Shown: positions 46,598 to 56,899 of the stretch, one piece after another | How positions within the stretch are numbered: position 1 is the stretch's first letter | Layout of the letters: each line of letters begins with the position of its first letter | Made by a program: the position numbers and the translations under genes | The notes under the pieces: model-generated | Databases searched by the model: none | What the model was told of the DNA's origin: nothing | The model's input: the letters and a program-made list of their open reading frames with translations, nothing else | Source of the DNA: Persicaria tinctoria | Lineage: Eukaryota; Streptophyta; Magnoliopsida; Caryophyllales; Polygonaceae | NCBI GenBank assembly: GCA_037127255.1 | Contig: JBANSL010000020.1 | Location: 51,125,098-51,189,097, forward strand | Reading direction: 5' to 3' | Length of the DNA stretch: 64,000 nucleotides

Positions 46598-47390
46598 TAC
46601 GAGAGTGTGAAGGGGTTGGTCATCTTCTATGGAAGACTAGGGTGGTATTTCTAGAGCACTCTTCAACACCCAAGGTATGAGATGACCACATACATATTTG
46701 AGGATCTTATCGCGGAATCACCAAGATCATGGTTGAGGTATGTGTTGTTGAGATCACTCTCATGTCTAATAGTTCAAGACTTGTTCACTTCTATGACAAG
46801 GGAGGCACTCAACTTCACTATGTGTTGGTTCAAGACTTGCTCACCAACATTTAAGTATCTCCTCCATAAAACCAGCTCAGAACGTTGTTTTCAAAGTTGT
46901 TTTAGAAAACCTATTTTCTCGCATTTGTGGAGGATTGTTGAAAATAATGCTTGAATAAGGTTTTATGATGGGTTTTATTTTATGTAAACTTATCCATGTA
47001 TTTAAAAGGGAAAAAAATTAATTGGTTTTTGAGGATTTTCCTCAACTAACTAGGTTTGGTGGGAGAGTGGGACGTTTGTGTTACGCACGTTCTAATCCCC
47101 TTAATGTTGCGTTTTCCCCTCCTCTTCCTCTAGCCTTTTTCAGAGAGAAAAATTGTTCTGAGTTCCTGGTTGATTCCATTTATTCGATTGCGAGTGCACG
47201 CTTTTGAAGGGCGTTGTGTAACCTTGGGGGCGATGCCAAGAAGCCGACTTGCACCGTGGTCGGGGTGAAATCGCTTCTAAGGCAGTGGGTTCGGATATAT
47301 ACCACGCCACAACAAATTGTGTTTTGAAGATAAGTTTTCTACATAGATTTTCAATGTGTTTGATGAATTATATGAATCAATTTGTGGTTT
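46598..47390 (+). pseudogene. Old copia remnant: 3' region and LTR-like end
   Basis: 46598-46960 continues the degenerate copia 3' region. From about 46965 the sequence (GATGGGTTTTATTTTATG...TAACCTTGGGGGCGATGCC, GTGGTCGGGGTGAAATC) resembles a copia LTR. No second LTR match was identified in the window, and no frame is credible. Confidence 0.4.
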
Positions 47391-47393
47391 TTA

Positions 47394-47463
47394 CTAACAC
47401 AAACACCTCCCGCTCATCCTCTCTGTATATAAGAGGGTCTGGGTGCTTCTGTAATGTATTTTA
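47394..47463 (+). repeat. Partial LTR copy just upstream of the second copia
   Basis: ACAAACACCT...CATCCTCTCTGTATATAAGA, then GGTCTGGGTGCTTCTGTAAT matches 47562-47622 inside the copia LTR. It carries the LTR's TATA box but not its start or end. Confidence 0.75.
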
Positions 47464-47469
47464 TGTATA

Positions 47470-47669
47470 TGAGATAAGTGGCTATTAGTGGGCAATATTT
47501 GTAAATAGGAGAATAAGGAGTATGAGTTTATAAGGCGTAACAAACTCTCCTCTGTACAAACACCTACATCTCATCCTCTCTGTATATAAGAGGATCTGGG
47601 TGCTTCTGTAATGTATTGAGTTCAATGAATTGTTTTCTAGAACTTTTTTTTCTCCAAGATTCAGTTTCA
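47470..47669 (+). repeat. Copia 5' LTR (200 bp)
   Basis: Starts TGAGATAAGTGGCTATTAG and ends CAGTTTCA. TATA box CTGTATATAAGAG near 47580. Confidence 0.88.
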
Positions 47670-47671
47670 AA

Positions 47672-47684
47672 TGGTATTAGAGCC
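47672..47684 (+). other. Copia primer binding site (initiator tRNA-Met type)
   Basis: TGGTATTAGAGCC, one mismatch from the usual TGGTATCAGAGCC, two bases after the LTR. Confidence 0.9.
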
Positions 47685-47755
47685 TTGATGGGTTCTTTCG
47701 GTTTTCGTTTCACTCTCGACGTCGTTTGGTCAAGATCGTGTCATCGTCGTTTCAG

Positions 47756-48714
47756 ATGGAGACTGCGAATACATGGAATTTGCTGAATCACAGCGTTGGC
47801 AATCGAGGAGTACCCCATGCGTCGAATGATCTGCTTTCGTTGGCAAATTCGAATCACTCGGGGCACAGATCGTGGCTCTGCAGCTAATTGGGCTCAATTT
47901 CCTCAACTGGAGCAGGAACGTCAAGATGGATTTGGGGGAGAAGAGTAAGCTTGGATTTATCAATGGCTCTTGCAGGAAGCCGGTGATTGGAAGCCCAGAT
48001 TATCAGAGATGGATGAAGTGTGACTATATGGTCAGATGTTGGTTGCTCAATTCCATGGTAAGCACCGTTTCTGAAAATGTTATGTACGTTGAATCGGCGT
48101 TACAATTGTGGGAAGAATTGGTCGAAAGATTTGGACAATCAAATGGTACATTGCTTTACCAGTTGAAGCGGTCGTTGTCGACTCTTCAACAAGGGAATCG
48201 ATCAATTGGAGAATATTATTCTCAATTAAAAGAGATTTGGGATGAGATCGCAAGTCTTGAAGGAATTCCTAAAAGCGATGCAACTTGTACGTGTAATCAA
48301 TTACGAAGCATTTTAGAGCAAGATTCTAGAAATAGATTAATTCAGTTCTTGATGGGGTTGTCTGATAAATATGATGGGGTTCGGAGCAACACCTTGTCCA
48401 TGGAGGTCCTACCTACGGTGAATTGGGCTTTCTATCTTGTTCAACAAGTAGAAGGACAAAGAATGGTTACTGGTTCTCTGCAACTGGAAACAGAGGGCAA
48501 TGCGATGTATTTCATGAACAAGCAGCAATCTGGAAAGAACAAGCAAGAATACAAATCAGATTCTAAGCAGAAAACTGATAAGAAGTGTGATTTTTGTCAC
48601 ATGAAAGGACATGTGAGTGAGACATGTTACAAGCTGATTGGGTATCCCAAGAACTTTGGAAAGAACAAGCTGTCGGGAAGGATGGCTAATGTTGCTGATG
48701 TGCAAAGAGTCTGA
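47756..48714 (+). pseudogene. Copia gag (UBN2/retrotran-gag type), frameshifted near its start
   Basis: ATG at 47756 begins METANTWNLLNH. A one-base shift near 47860 moves the frame to the one open at 47872-48714. Recognisable parts: LIGLNFLNWSRNVKMDLG, SPDYQRWMKCDYMVRCWLL, LWEELVERFGQSNG, and the zinc knuckle CDFCHMKGHVSETCY followed by KLIGYP (48586-48645). These match the plant copia gag family that coats the element's RNA. The frame ends at a stop in 48712-48714, before the protease. Confidence 0.88.
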
Positions 48715-48904
48715 CAATCCTCTAGAATGTGATCAGGGAGGGCAAGGAAGCGGCAATGGAACTGATATGGCCCTGATCAATACACTATGTCAAGAGAAGG
48801 TCAAGGTATTCCAGAACAGATAGGGAAGCCACAACAATGGCAACGACGACAACATATCCTATGGCAATTTTGCCCTTGCAGGTACGATTGCTTTTTCGAG
48901 TGCT

Positions 48905-51900
48905 TTGAATGTTGTTGAAACACCTCGGAAAGGATGGATGATAGATTCTGACTATACTTATCATATGGTAGATGACACTAGTTTGTTGTTTGATAAAAGA
49001 TTATTGAAAATGCCAATTCGGGTAGGACAGCCATATGGGAAAATCACATTAGCAGAGGTGATTGGGTCAGTTAGAATATTTGAAAAGCTTGTGTTGCAGA
49101 ATGTGTTGGTTGTTCCAGGGTTCAAATATAACCCGATGTCAGTTGCAAAGTTGCTTGATCACAATGGTGTGTATTTGAAATTCATACCTGATGGGTGTCT
49201 TTTCAGGACCATATCACTAAGCAAGTGATAGAAGTGGGATCAAGGAAATGAGATTTGTTCATTCTTGAGAATGGAGGGCAAGTTGAGAAGATGATACAAG
49301 GTAATCAATTTGATATAGTTTCTTTAGCCATGCTTAGAATAAAGCTAGTTCGGCTAGTTGTAGTAATAACTGTGATATGTTGCATCTTAGACTTGGTCAT
49401 TGTTCTATGAGCAAACTGAAACATTTTAATTTGATCAAGTCATCATAAAGTGATGATTTCTTTTGTGAAAGTTGTGTACTAGCTAAGCAATCAAAAGATT
49501 CATTTTCCAGAAGTGCATCTCTAGCTGAACATGTATTTGATCTTGTACATTTGGATTTGTGGGGTCCATATAGAACTCCTACTATGAATGGACATTCATA
49601 TTTTGTCACCATTGTGGATGATCACTTGAGATTTACTTGGGTTTATTTAAAGACAAGTATCAGGTTATAAGTGTTCTAGAATCCTTTGTGATGTATGTTA
49701 TAACACAATTTTCTGTAAGCATAAAGGCATTCAGAAGTGATAATGGCACAAAATTTGTTCAACAAGGATGTAGAGAATTGTTTGCTAGAAATGGAATTGT
49801 CCATCAGATAGAGAAGCATTCCAGGAAATCCTCAACAGAATGGCTGGGTTGAAAGAAAGCATAGGCACATAATAGAAACTACTCGAGCATTCAGAATCCA
49901 TGCTAATTTACCAATCAAACTTTTGGGAGATTGTGTGTTAGCAGCAGTTCATACAATCAACATGATGCCTAGTGTTGTGCTAAATTGGCAAATTCCATTC
50001 AAAATTTTGTTCAATAAAGATCCTAGCTATGAAGAGTTGAGGGTCGTTGGATGTTTTTGTTATGCCAAGATCAGTTGGCAAGGCAAGAGCAAAGACAAGT
50101 TTGGGTCTCAAACGAGGAAATGTGTGTTTGTTGGTTACTCACAACCAACAAGGTCAGAAAGGGTACAAGCTCATGAGTTTGGATGACAATTCGGTGATTT
50201 TGAGAAGAGATGTGACCTTTAGAGATTATGTGTTTCCATTTAAGGATAAGGGACATAAGCAAGAAGTTGAGAGTCAGTCAAGGAAACTTGAGTTAGTAAA
50301 TCCAGCCAGTGATTCTGAGGAGGTAACGATCATCCAATCACCACTCACTCCAGTCCATGTCCCTTCACCAACAGACTCACCAAGATCGGAAGAAGTGTCT
50401 CTACCAGGCTCGGAAGAAAGATCTTCTTCAGCATTGCAACCTTCATTGGTCCCTTCACCAAGAAGATCCACCAGGAACAGAAGGGCGCCTACACGATTTC
50501 AGGATTATATATGTCCTGCCACATGCATTCAAGATCAATCTAAGTTCAGTTCATTCAATGTGAGGAAGTTCTTTGATGCCTTAGAAATGGCTGATGAATT
50601 TGTTGAAGCATTTGCTTATACCTGTAGCATGGTGGAACCAAATACATATGCTCGGGCAAGAGGGCAACCATGCTGGGAGGAAGCTATGGCTAAGGAAATA
50701 TCAGCATTAGAGAGTAATGAAACATGGAGATTGACTGAGTTGCCTAAGGATAAGAAAGCTATTGGCTCAAGGTGGGTGTATAAAATCAAGTTCAGGCCTG
50801 ATGGTAGTGTGGAGAGGTACAAGGCAAGACTTGTAGCCAAGGGTTACACAGATGAGAAAGGAAAGGATTACAAGGTTACGTTCACATGTAGCTAAACTTG
50901 CAACTGTGAGGATTATGTTGGCTCTAGCTACAATTAAAAGGTTGGATGTCTTCCAGTTAGATATTAATAATGCATTTCTCCATGGGTTTTTAGAGGAAGA
51001 AGTTTACATGGGGCCTCCTGAATGATACACCAAAGCTCATCCATGGCAAGTATGCAGATTGCAGAGGTCCTTATATGGCCTTCAACAAGCTTCAAGACAA
51101 TGGAACCTTGAGCTCACAGGATTCCTGGTGAGAATGGGATATGAGCAGTCCAAGAGGGATTATACTCTTTGTTTGTTGAGAAATCAGGTCAGTTGATAGT
51201 AATTTCACTGGTTTATGTAGATGATTTGTTGTTGACTGGAAATGATCTTGCTACCATTCAACAAACAAAGAAGGGACCGGATGATGCCTTCACAATCAAG
51301 GACCTTGGGATGGTAAGGTTCTTCCTTGGTATTGAGGTAGTCTGATCTGAGAAAGCTACTATTCTAAGTCAGAGAAAGTACATCTTAGATATTTTGCAAG
51401 ACACAGAGATGTTGGTCGGAGTGCAAACCATCTCCATTTCCTCTTCCAAGAGGATTGGGACTGAGTACAGATGAAGGCCAAATTCTTGAAGAATCAGAAG
51501 TGTATAGGAGGTTGGTAGGCAGGCTAATATATCTCAATATCACCAAGCCATACTTCTCATTTGCAGTACAACACTTGAGTCAATTTCTCAATGAAACTCG
51601 AGAGCCACACCTTCAAGCAGCAATGCCTACATCGTGAGGTATTTGAGAGGCACCCTGAACATGGGGCTGTTTTATTCTTCGCATGGTGACATGTTGCTCA
51701 GCAGTTACAATGATGCTGATTAGGGTGCGTGTAAGTTTTCTGCTCGATCAGTCAGTGGTTATTGCACATTTCCTGGCGAGCCATTAGTGGCTTGGAAAAC
51801 GAAGAAACAGAAGATTGTTTCCAAGTCATCGGTAGAATCAGAATATAGAAGTATGTCAAGTGCAGCTAGTGACATTGTATGGATACATGGGATCTTAAGT

Positions 51901-52148
51901 GATCTAAGTGAGTAAGTTCCTCTGTCGATTACTCTATATGGTGATAATAAAGTTGCACAACACATTGCAGCTCATCCAGCTTTCCATGAGCGAATGAAAC
52001 ACCTTACGTTAGGGCCGAGAGAAGGTAGATGAGGACTTTTTGAAGACATCGTTTGTGAAGTCTCAATTACAACTAGCAGATGTACTTACGAAGCCACTTG
52101 GGGAAGCTCAGCACAAGTTCTTTTCTCTCAAGTTTGGACTTGTTAATT
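48905..52148 (+). pseudogene. Copia pol: protease, integrase, reverse transcriptase, RNase H (several breaks)
   Basis: Protease 48930-49230: WMIDSDYTYHM stands where DSGATDHM is usual, so the catalytic DSG is altered; LVVPGFKYN follows. Integrase 49380-50190: LHLRLGH, a stop at about 49446, CESCVLAKQSK, HLDLWGPY, FRSDNGTKF, with shifts near 49640 and 49855. Reverse transcriptase 50650-51400: [34 protein letters not shown], a break near 50885, [22 protein letters not shown], and an intact VYVDDLLLTGND at about 51211. RNase H 51660-52148: SKSSVESEYRSM and LADVLTKPLGEAQH. Order integrase before RT confirms copia. Confidence 0.9.
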
Positions 52149-52164
52149 CATCAACAATTCCAAC

Positions 52165-52234
52165 TTGAAGGGGAAATATGAGATAAGTGACTATTAGTGG
52201 GCAATATTTGTAAATAGGAGAATAAGGAGTATGA
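52165..52234 (+). repeat. Copia polypurine tract and truncated 3' LTR
   Basis: TTGAAGGGGAAATA precedes TGAGATAAGTGACTATTAG at 52179. The match to the 5' LTR stops after GGAGTATGA at 52234. Confidence 0.88.
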
Positions 52235-52412
52235 AGCGGGTGAGCTTCTTCTCGAAAAAAAATATTGCTAATGCTATTATTGATGATATGAAATGAAGCA
52301 GGTGATTAGCTCGACTTTGTTCTTTAGTTTAGATCAGTTATCGCAACACATTGTTAATGTTATTATTGATGATATGAAATGAAGCGGGTAAGCTTCTTCT
52401 CAAAAAAAAATT
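52235..52412 (+). mobile_element. Two LINE 3'-end fragments with A-tails
   Basis: GAAGCGGGTGAGCTTCTTCT then CGAAAAAAAA (52233-52261) and GATATGAAATGAAGCGGGTA, AGCTTCTTCTCAAAAAAAAA (52371-52410) are similar. Both are preceded by a shared GCTATTATTGATGATATGAA-like segment. Such GCGGGT(A/G)AGCTTC ends before an A-run are common in plant LINEs. Confidence 0.55.
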
Positions 52413-52429
52413 CGAATTTTTAATATGTA

Positions 52430-52666
52430 CTCCATCCGTTTCAAAATAAAAGTCGTTTGACTTTTCTGCACGTATTTTGAGGAGGTCAAAACTATATAAA
52501 ATATTATTTTTTTAATAAATTTGTTTTTATAAGTTTATACTTATGAATACTGACTATGAAATTATTGAAAAAAAATTGATTAAAAAAATAATATTTTATA
52601 GCGTTTTTACCTCCTCAAAAAGCGTGCAGAAAAAGACAAACGACATTTATTTTGAAACGGTGGGAG
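52430..52666. mobile_element. Stowaway-type (Tc1/mariner) MITE, 237 bp
   Basis: Ends CTCCATCCGTTTCAAAATAA and, inverted, CTCCCACCGTTTCAAAATAA, flanked by TA on both sides. The arms continue as AAGTCGTTTG.CTTTTTCTGCACG, so most of the element can fold into one hairpin. Confidence 0.93.
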
Positions 52667-52668
52667 TA

Positions 52669-53588
52669 TATCAATTGGTCATAATTATTTTAATTAACCT
52701 CATTTTCAATTGATTTAGATTACGATTGAAAATCTTATTTAAATTGATTGGATTTTAGGGTTAATTAGTTTGGTAACACAATTGAATCTAATGAATTATA
52801 TGTGTTAAATATATTTTAAATTATAAACTGTTTATAATTTATTTTGGTGTTTGATAACCTTAATTGTTAGGGTAGGTTATGTTCACCTCATTCATAGATT
52901 CTTTTCATCATTTAAATTTGAAATACTCTTTTTATATAAAGCCTTATAGTGACCTATGTGAGAGTGGAGGTTTGCTAACTGCTCTCTCTTCAGTCTTAAA
53001 GAAAGTTCAATAATCTAATTACGCACTTTTAAGACGTATGATATGAACTTGACCTTTGTTAGTCCTTTATTCAATGAAAAGTGAGCCATTGTGAGCTTAT
53101 TGACATTGAATAAATTAAGTTAAAGAGTTTTTTGATATATATCCACGGACATACAATGCAAAAATTCAATAGTTTTATGATTGGTAATAGGAATTGGACA
53201 ATGAACCACTAATTGATTAATGGTTTATTTATTGGGAGATAATGATAATGATGGTATATTAGTATACTGCTTATAAAATTATAATGGTATTATAAAGAAT
53301 AAAGATTGAAATGAAAACACAGGGTAACAATAAACTGATCATTCATCAACGAAATTTGCAATTTCATGCCAATTTCTGGTATTGTAAAGCACAACCCCAC
53401 AAATCAAGCGAATTTAAAGGCTGAACATTCATTATCAAAGTGTGATCAGTTTGTTTCTCTACATTTTGAACTCACTATCTCATTACAATACTCCAAAAAA
53501 TCAAAGCATATACACTTTTTATATATTTAAAAGGAAAAAAAAAACAATATAGAATTTAGATGTGATCCCGGAAATTACTTTGAAGCTA
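52669..53588. other. Intergenic, downstream of the laccase
   Basis: AT-rich, no frame or repeat of note. It contains the laccase 3' untranslated region (towards lower coordinates from 53588). Confidence 0.6.
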
Positions 53589-56500
53589 TTAACACTTTGG
53601 AAGATCACTTGGAGGTGGAAGTAATGACTCGTCTGGTCCTTCTCCATTTTCCACCAAAAATGCCATTTTTAGCCCCCATGATGTATGCACCTCCAAATGA
53701 CAATGCATAAACCATACTCCTGAATATTCCAAATAAAATATCAAATAATTAGGCTCATTTTTATTATTGATGAAACTAATTGAATTAACATAAGTGTTAA
53801 AAAAAATATCCTCATTTTCTACTTGAAGAAAAATAACTCAATCTTTAGGATAGTGGCAACAAAGTATCTCGACTTACGGCCATAAATTGGGTCAAAACAA
53901 TGATATGAAATTGATCAAATGATATTATACTCATTAAAACAAGTTAATATCATCCAAAAATCTTAATTTTGTCAATTATATGCCATCGGTTTTACCTGAA
54001 TTTATAGTCGGAAAAAAATTAGGATTCTTTATTACCCCCTCCCCAAAGATTGAATTATTTTTCTTATCATTGAAAGGTGAGGATATTTTTTTAACACATC
54101 ACCAAATATTGTGTTATTTTAAATAGTTTTACCCTTTTTTTCCAAATTAATTTGTAATACTATTAACATTTTTTTGATGAAATACTATTAACATTTTAGT
54201 TAGTAAAAATAGATGAAATCTAATGGGCCGTTTCAGACATATTGGGTTTATGAGCTGGCCCATTTCAGCCCAACCTATTCTTAAAGCAACTTCGTATTAC
54301 TAGCAAGCAACTTCAAAAAAATCAAGGATAAAGCATTTACCTGGATTATCCGCTCGGAATCGGATAGCAACCCACCCGCCGGAGGGAACGCCGATGGTGT
54401 TCCTCTCAACCGGATCCACAAGATTAAAGCTCTTCGGATCTTTCTTCGGGTTATAATTTCCGATTCCCCTGCCAACGGCGAAGAAATTGAATCCATGGAG
54501 ATGGATAGGGTGGTTCTCCGGCGATATCATCCCGGTATCCTGCAGAACCAGCTGGACCGTCGCGTTGTAAGGAAGCTTGTATACCTTCGTCCCCTTAATC
54601 GTCCTCAGATTCGCTGGCTGCCGTTTTCCGGTGAAATCGTACCGGATCCGCGGCCTCCCGGGGAAATCCTCGGTGAAGACGCCGTCGATTCCGAAGTAGT
54701 GCGCCTGGAGGAGAGCGATCTTCGGCATCATGAACGTGACGTTGTTGAAATCGGCGACGAGGCGGCTCTGATTGACGCATCCGGGGCACGGATTGACCCC
54801 TAGGCTAACCGTGAAGAGCAGATCGTGGTCGACGATCACCGGAACCCTAGCCGGATACATTTCGGAGTTCAGGCTCCGGAGTGAATCGGTGAAGCTATTG
54901 GCTATCCAGGTGGCGTTGCGTGGGGGAGGCGCGGTCAATACCGTGGTCAGCGGGTGAGTGCCGCCAGCGGAGTCGAGGGAGGAGTAGCGGACGAAGGCGG
55001 TGGCGGTGAAGTTGTCGACGGGAATCGGGGCATCCAGGAAGGGGGAAACTGCGACGAGGTACTTCCCGGCGGGGCGGTCTGCGGTGAGGATAACATTGGT
55101 GGTCTGCCCGGGGGCAATGACGACTGTGCTTGTGCTGAATGGCTTGACGTAGGTGGCGTCGACCTCCACGACGGTGAGGTGGTGGCCGGCGACTCTGAAG
55201 AAGAGCTCCTCGTTGAGTGCCGCGTTGATGATTCGGAGCATGTAGCGCTTCCCTGGCTCCACTGCTAGATTGATCCCTCCTGCACACCAAGTGTTCGATG
55301 AAATGCTTACAAAAAGGAACATCATATCAAAACCAATGGTTTGAACAATATTCAATCAATTTGATGAATCTTATAAGCTTATTATAATAAGATCAGTTAA
55401 GGTTTTGGTGTTACTTTGGGTAAGGCAGTTTCGAACCGGTCCAGGGTGACCGTTGATGGTATGAGCGTCCGAGACATTGGGAGCCAATCCGGATTTCATA
55501 GCTTCATTGATCACATCCTCAACGTCGGACTTCCACCATTCCCCTGCAGTTCAGAACAATCCAATCAATCAAATTCAAATCTCGGTTTGGTTGTGGATGA
55601 CAACGAAGGATTCGAAATCTTACCCAAGACGATGATCTCTTCCTTGTCGGGGCGTGGGAAAGGGTAAGGGACTCCACGCTTGGGCAAGACAACAATGGCG
55701 CCATGAAGGGTTGCTCTAAGCCATAGGATATGGGCATGCCACAGCAGAGTTCCTCTCTGCCCAGTGAGTGTGAATTTGTAAATGTAGCTTTGCTTGGGCT
55801 GGATTGGGCACTGTGTTATGTATGCAGGCCCGTCGGCCCAGCCCGTACGGAGTTGCCTGATCCCATGCCTACCCACCAAACGGGTTTATCATTTTAGAAT
55901 TTATAATAATTAATAGATTGTTAACTGTAGTTTGAAGTTTTCAACATACCAATGGATGCTAACGTTGTAATGAACGTGGTTGACCACCTTAACAAACACT
56001 GTATCATCCTCCCTGGCGACGATGGTAGGGCCAGGGTACTTGCCGTTGACCGTTACGATGGGTTTGGTTGAACAAAGTCTCGTGGTGTTCGTCATCACCA
56101 CCTAAAACTCGTAATGTTATTCATTAGTAATAACTATAAAGTAATCAATTCATATATGCAAGTTTAATCCTAACTACATTCCTTCTAATTTTAGGGTTCG
56201 TTTGTTTAGATAATTAGGGAAATAAAAGATAAGGTATTAAATTTTACACATAAAATGTATATGATCACCAATTTTTGTGAGCTTGGAGGAGAGGATGGAG
56301 GGAAATATTAGCCCATCCTAGAGGTATTAGTTACCCCCTCAAAATTAGGAAATAGAAGGGTAACACATTTGTATGGAAAATGGGAGAAGGAGGGGAATGA
56401 GTAGAATAGGGATCAATGAATCTTAACTTAAATATGGACTATATTCATGAGGATAATCATTACTTTTCCCTACCAAAAAAACAAACGGAGGCTTAATGTG

Positions 56501-56776
56501 TATATAGTTAGGGTGAATGATAGACAATCGATCATAAATCGTCTGAAGAGGTAAATGTACAGACAAGTGATCAAATGATCTAGTTACAAAAAATCGATCC
56601 TAAATTGTAATTAGGGCGTGAAAATGTGTATGGACGCAATGTGTTTGGACAGCGTGCTATATACTTACATTAAACTTGTAGTGACGAATCCGCGACTCGA
56701 CGAGTGCAGTGGAGGAGAGGAGGAGGCAAACCACCACGAGCAGCGCCGAGGATGTGAACCGTGCAAGGCTAGCCAT
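53589..56776 (-). CDS. Laccase (multicopper oxidase), LAC4/11/17-like
   Basis: Six exons: 56776-56669, 56101-55950, 55868-55624, 55543-55415, 55279-54341 and 53719-53589. Every intron has GT and AG ends and the phases join. The sum is 1704 bp, or 567 residues plus stop, the usual laccase size. Residues 1-26 form a signal peptide ([20 protein letters not shown]), so the enzyme is secreted to the cell wall. Copper ligands are all present: HWHG across the exon 2/3 junction, WHAH in exon 3, HPIHLHG in exon 5 and HCHLEVH with axial Leu in exon 6. [22 protein letters not shown] and [20 protein letters not shown] resemble the clade that oxidises monolignols in lignifying walls. The exact paralogue is inferred; laccases are a multigene family. 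No break was found. Confidence 0.95.
55210..55230 (-). promoter_or_regulatory. Candidate miR397 target site in laccase exon 5
   Basis: On the coding strand, CATCAACGCGGCACTCAACG with a final A encodes INAALNE. miR397 is known to cleave laccase messages at the codons for this conserved stretch. As I recall the microRNA, pairing is complete except for two positions (opposite miRNA bases 12 and 3). A mismatch near the cleavage site and one in the seed could weaken control. Confidence 0.6.
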
Positions 56777-56852
56777 GGAGGTAGATGAAGGCAGGTAGAA
56801 TGTGAGGAAACAACTACGTACTGTGTTATGAAGAGAGAGGCAGGAAGGGATT

Positions 56853-56897
56853 GGTTTTATAAAGGAATTCCATGTATGTCATTTTTAATGGTTAGGT
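56853..56897 (-). promoter_or_regulatory. Laccase core promoter: AC element and TATA box
   Basis: On the coding strand, ACCTAACC (56897-56890) lies about 27 bp before CTTTATAAAACC (56864-56853), and the ATG is 77 bp further on. ACCTAAC is the AC-III form of the motif bound by lignin MYB factors in phenylpropanoid promoters (known). Transcription start near 56825 is inferred. Confidence 0.6.
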
Positions 56898-56899
56898 AT

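Larger units (their letters stand above)
47470..52234 (+). mobile_element. Copia LTR retrotransposon, full domain order, 3' LTR truncated
   Basis: 5' LTR 47470-47669, primer site, gag, protease, integrase, reverse transcriptase and RNase H in copia order, polypurine tract, then only the first 56 bp of the 3' LTR before LINE-tail-like sequence. Several stops and frameshifts make it inactive. Confidence 0.92.

Noticed and set aside
54495..55290. Frames on the opposite strand and in shifted frames of laccase exon 5
   Set aside because: Shadows of a GC-rich coding exon with intact copper motifs in one frame.
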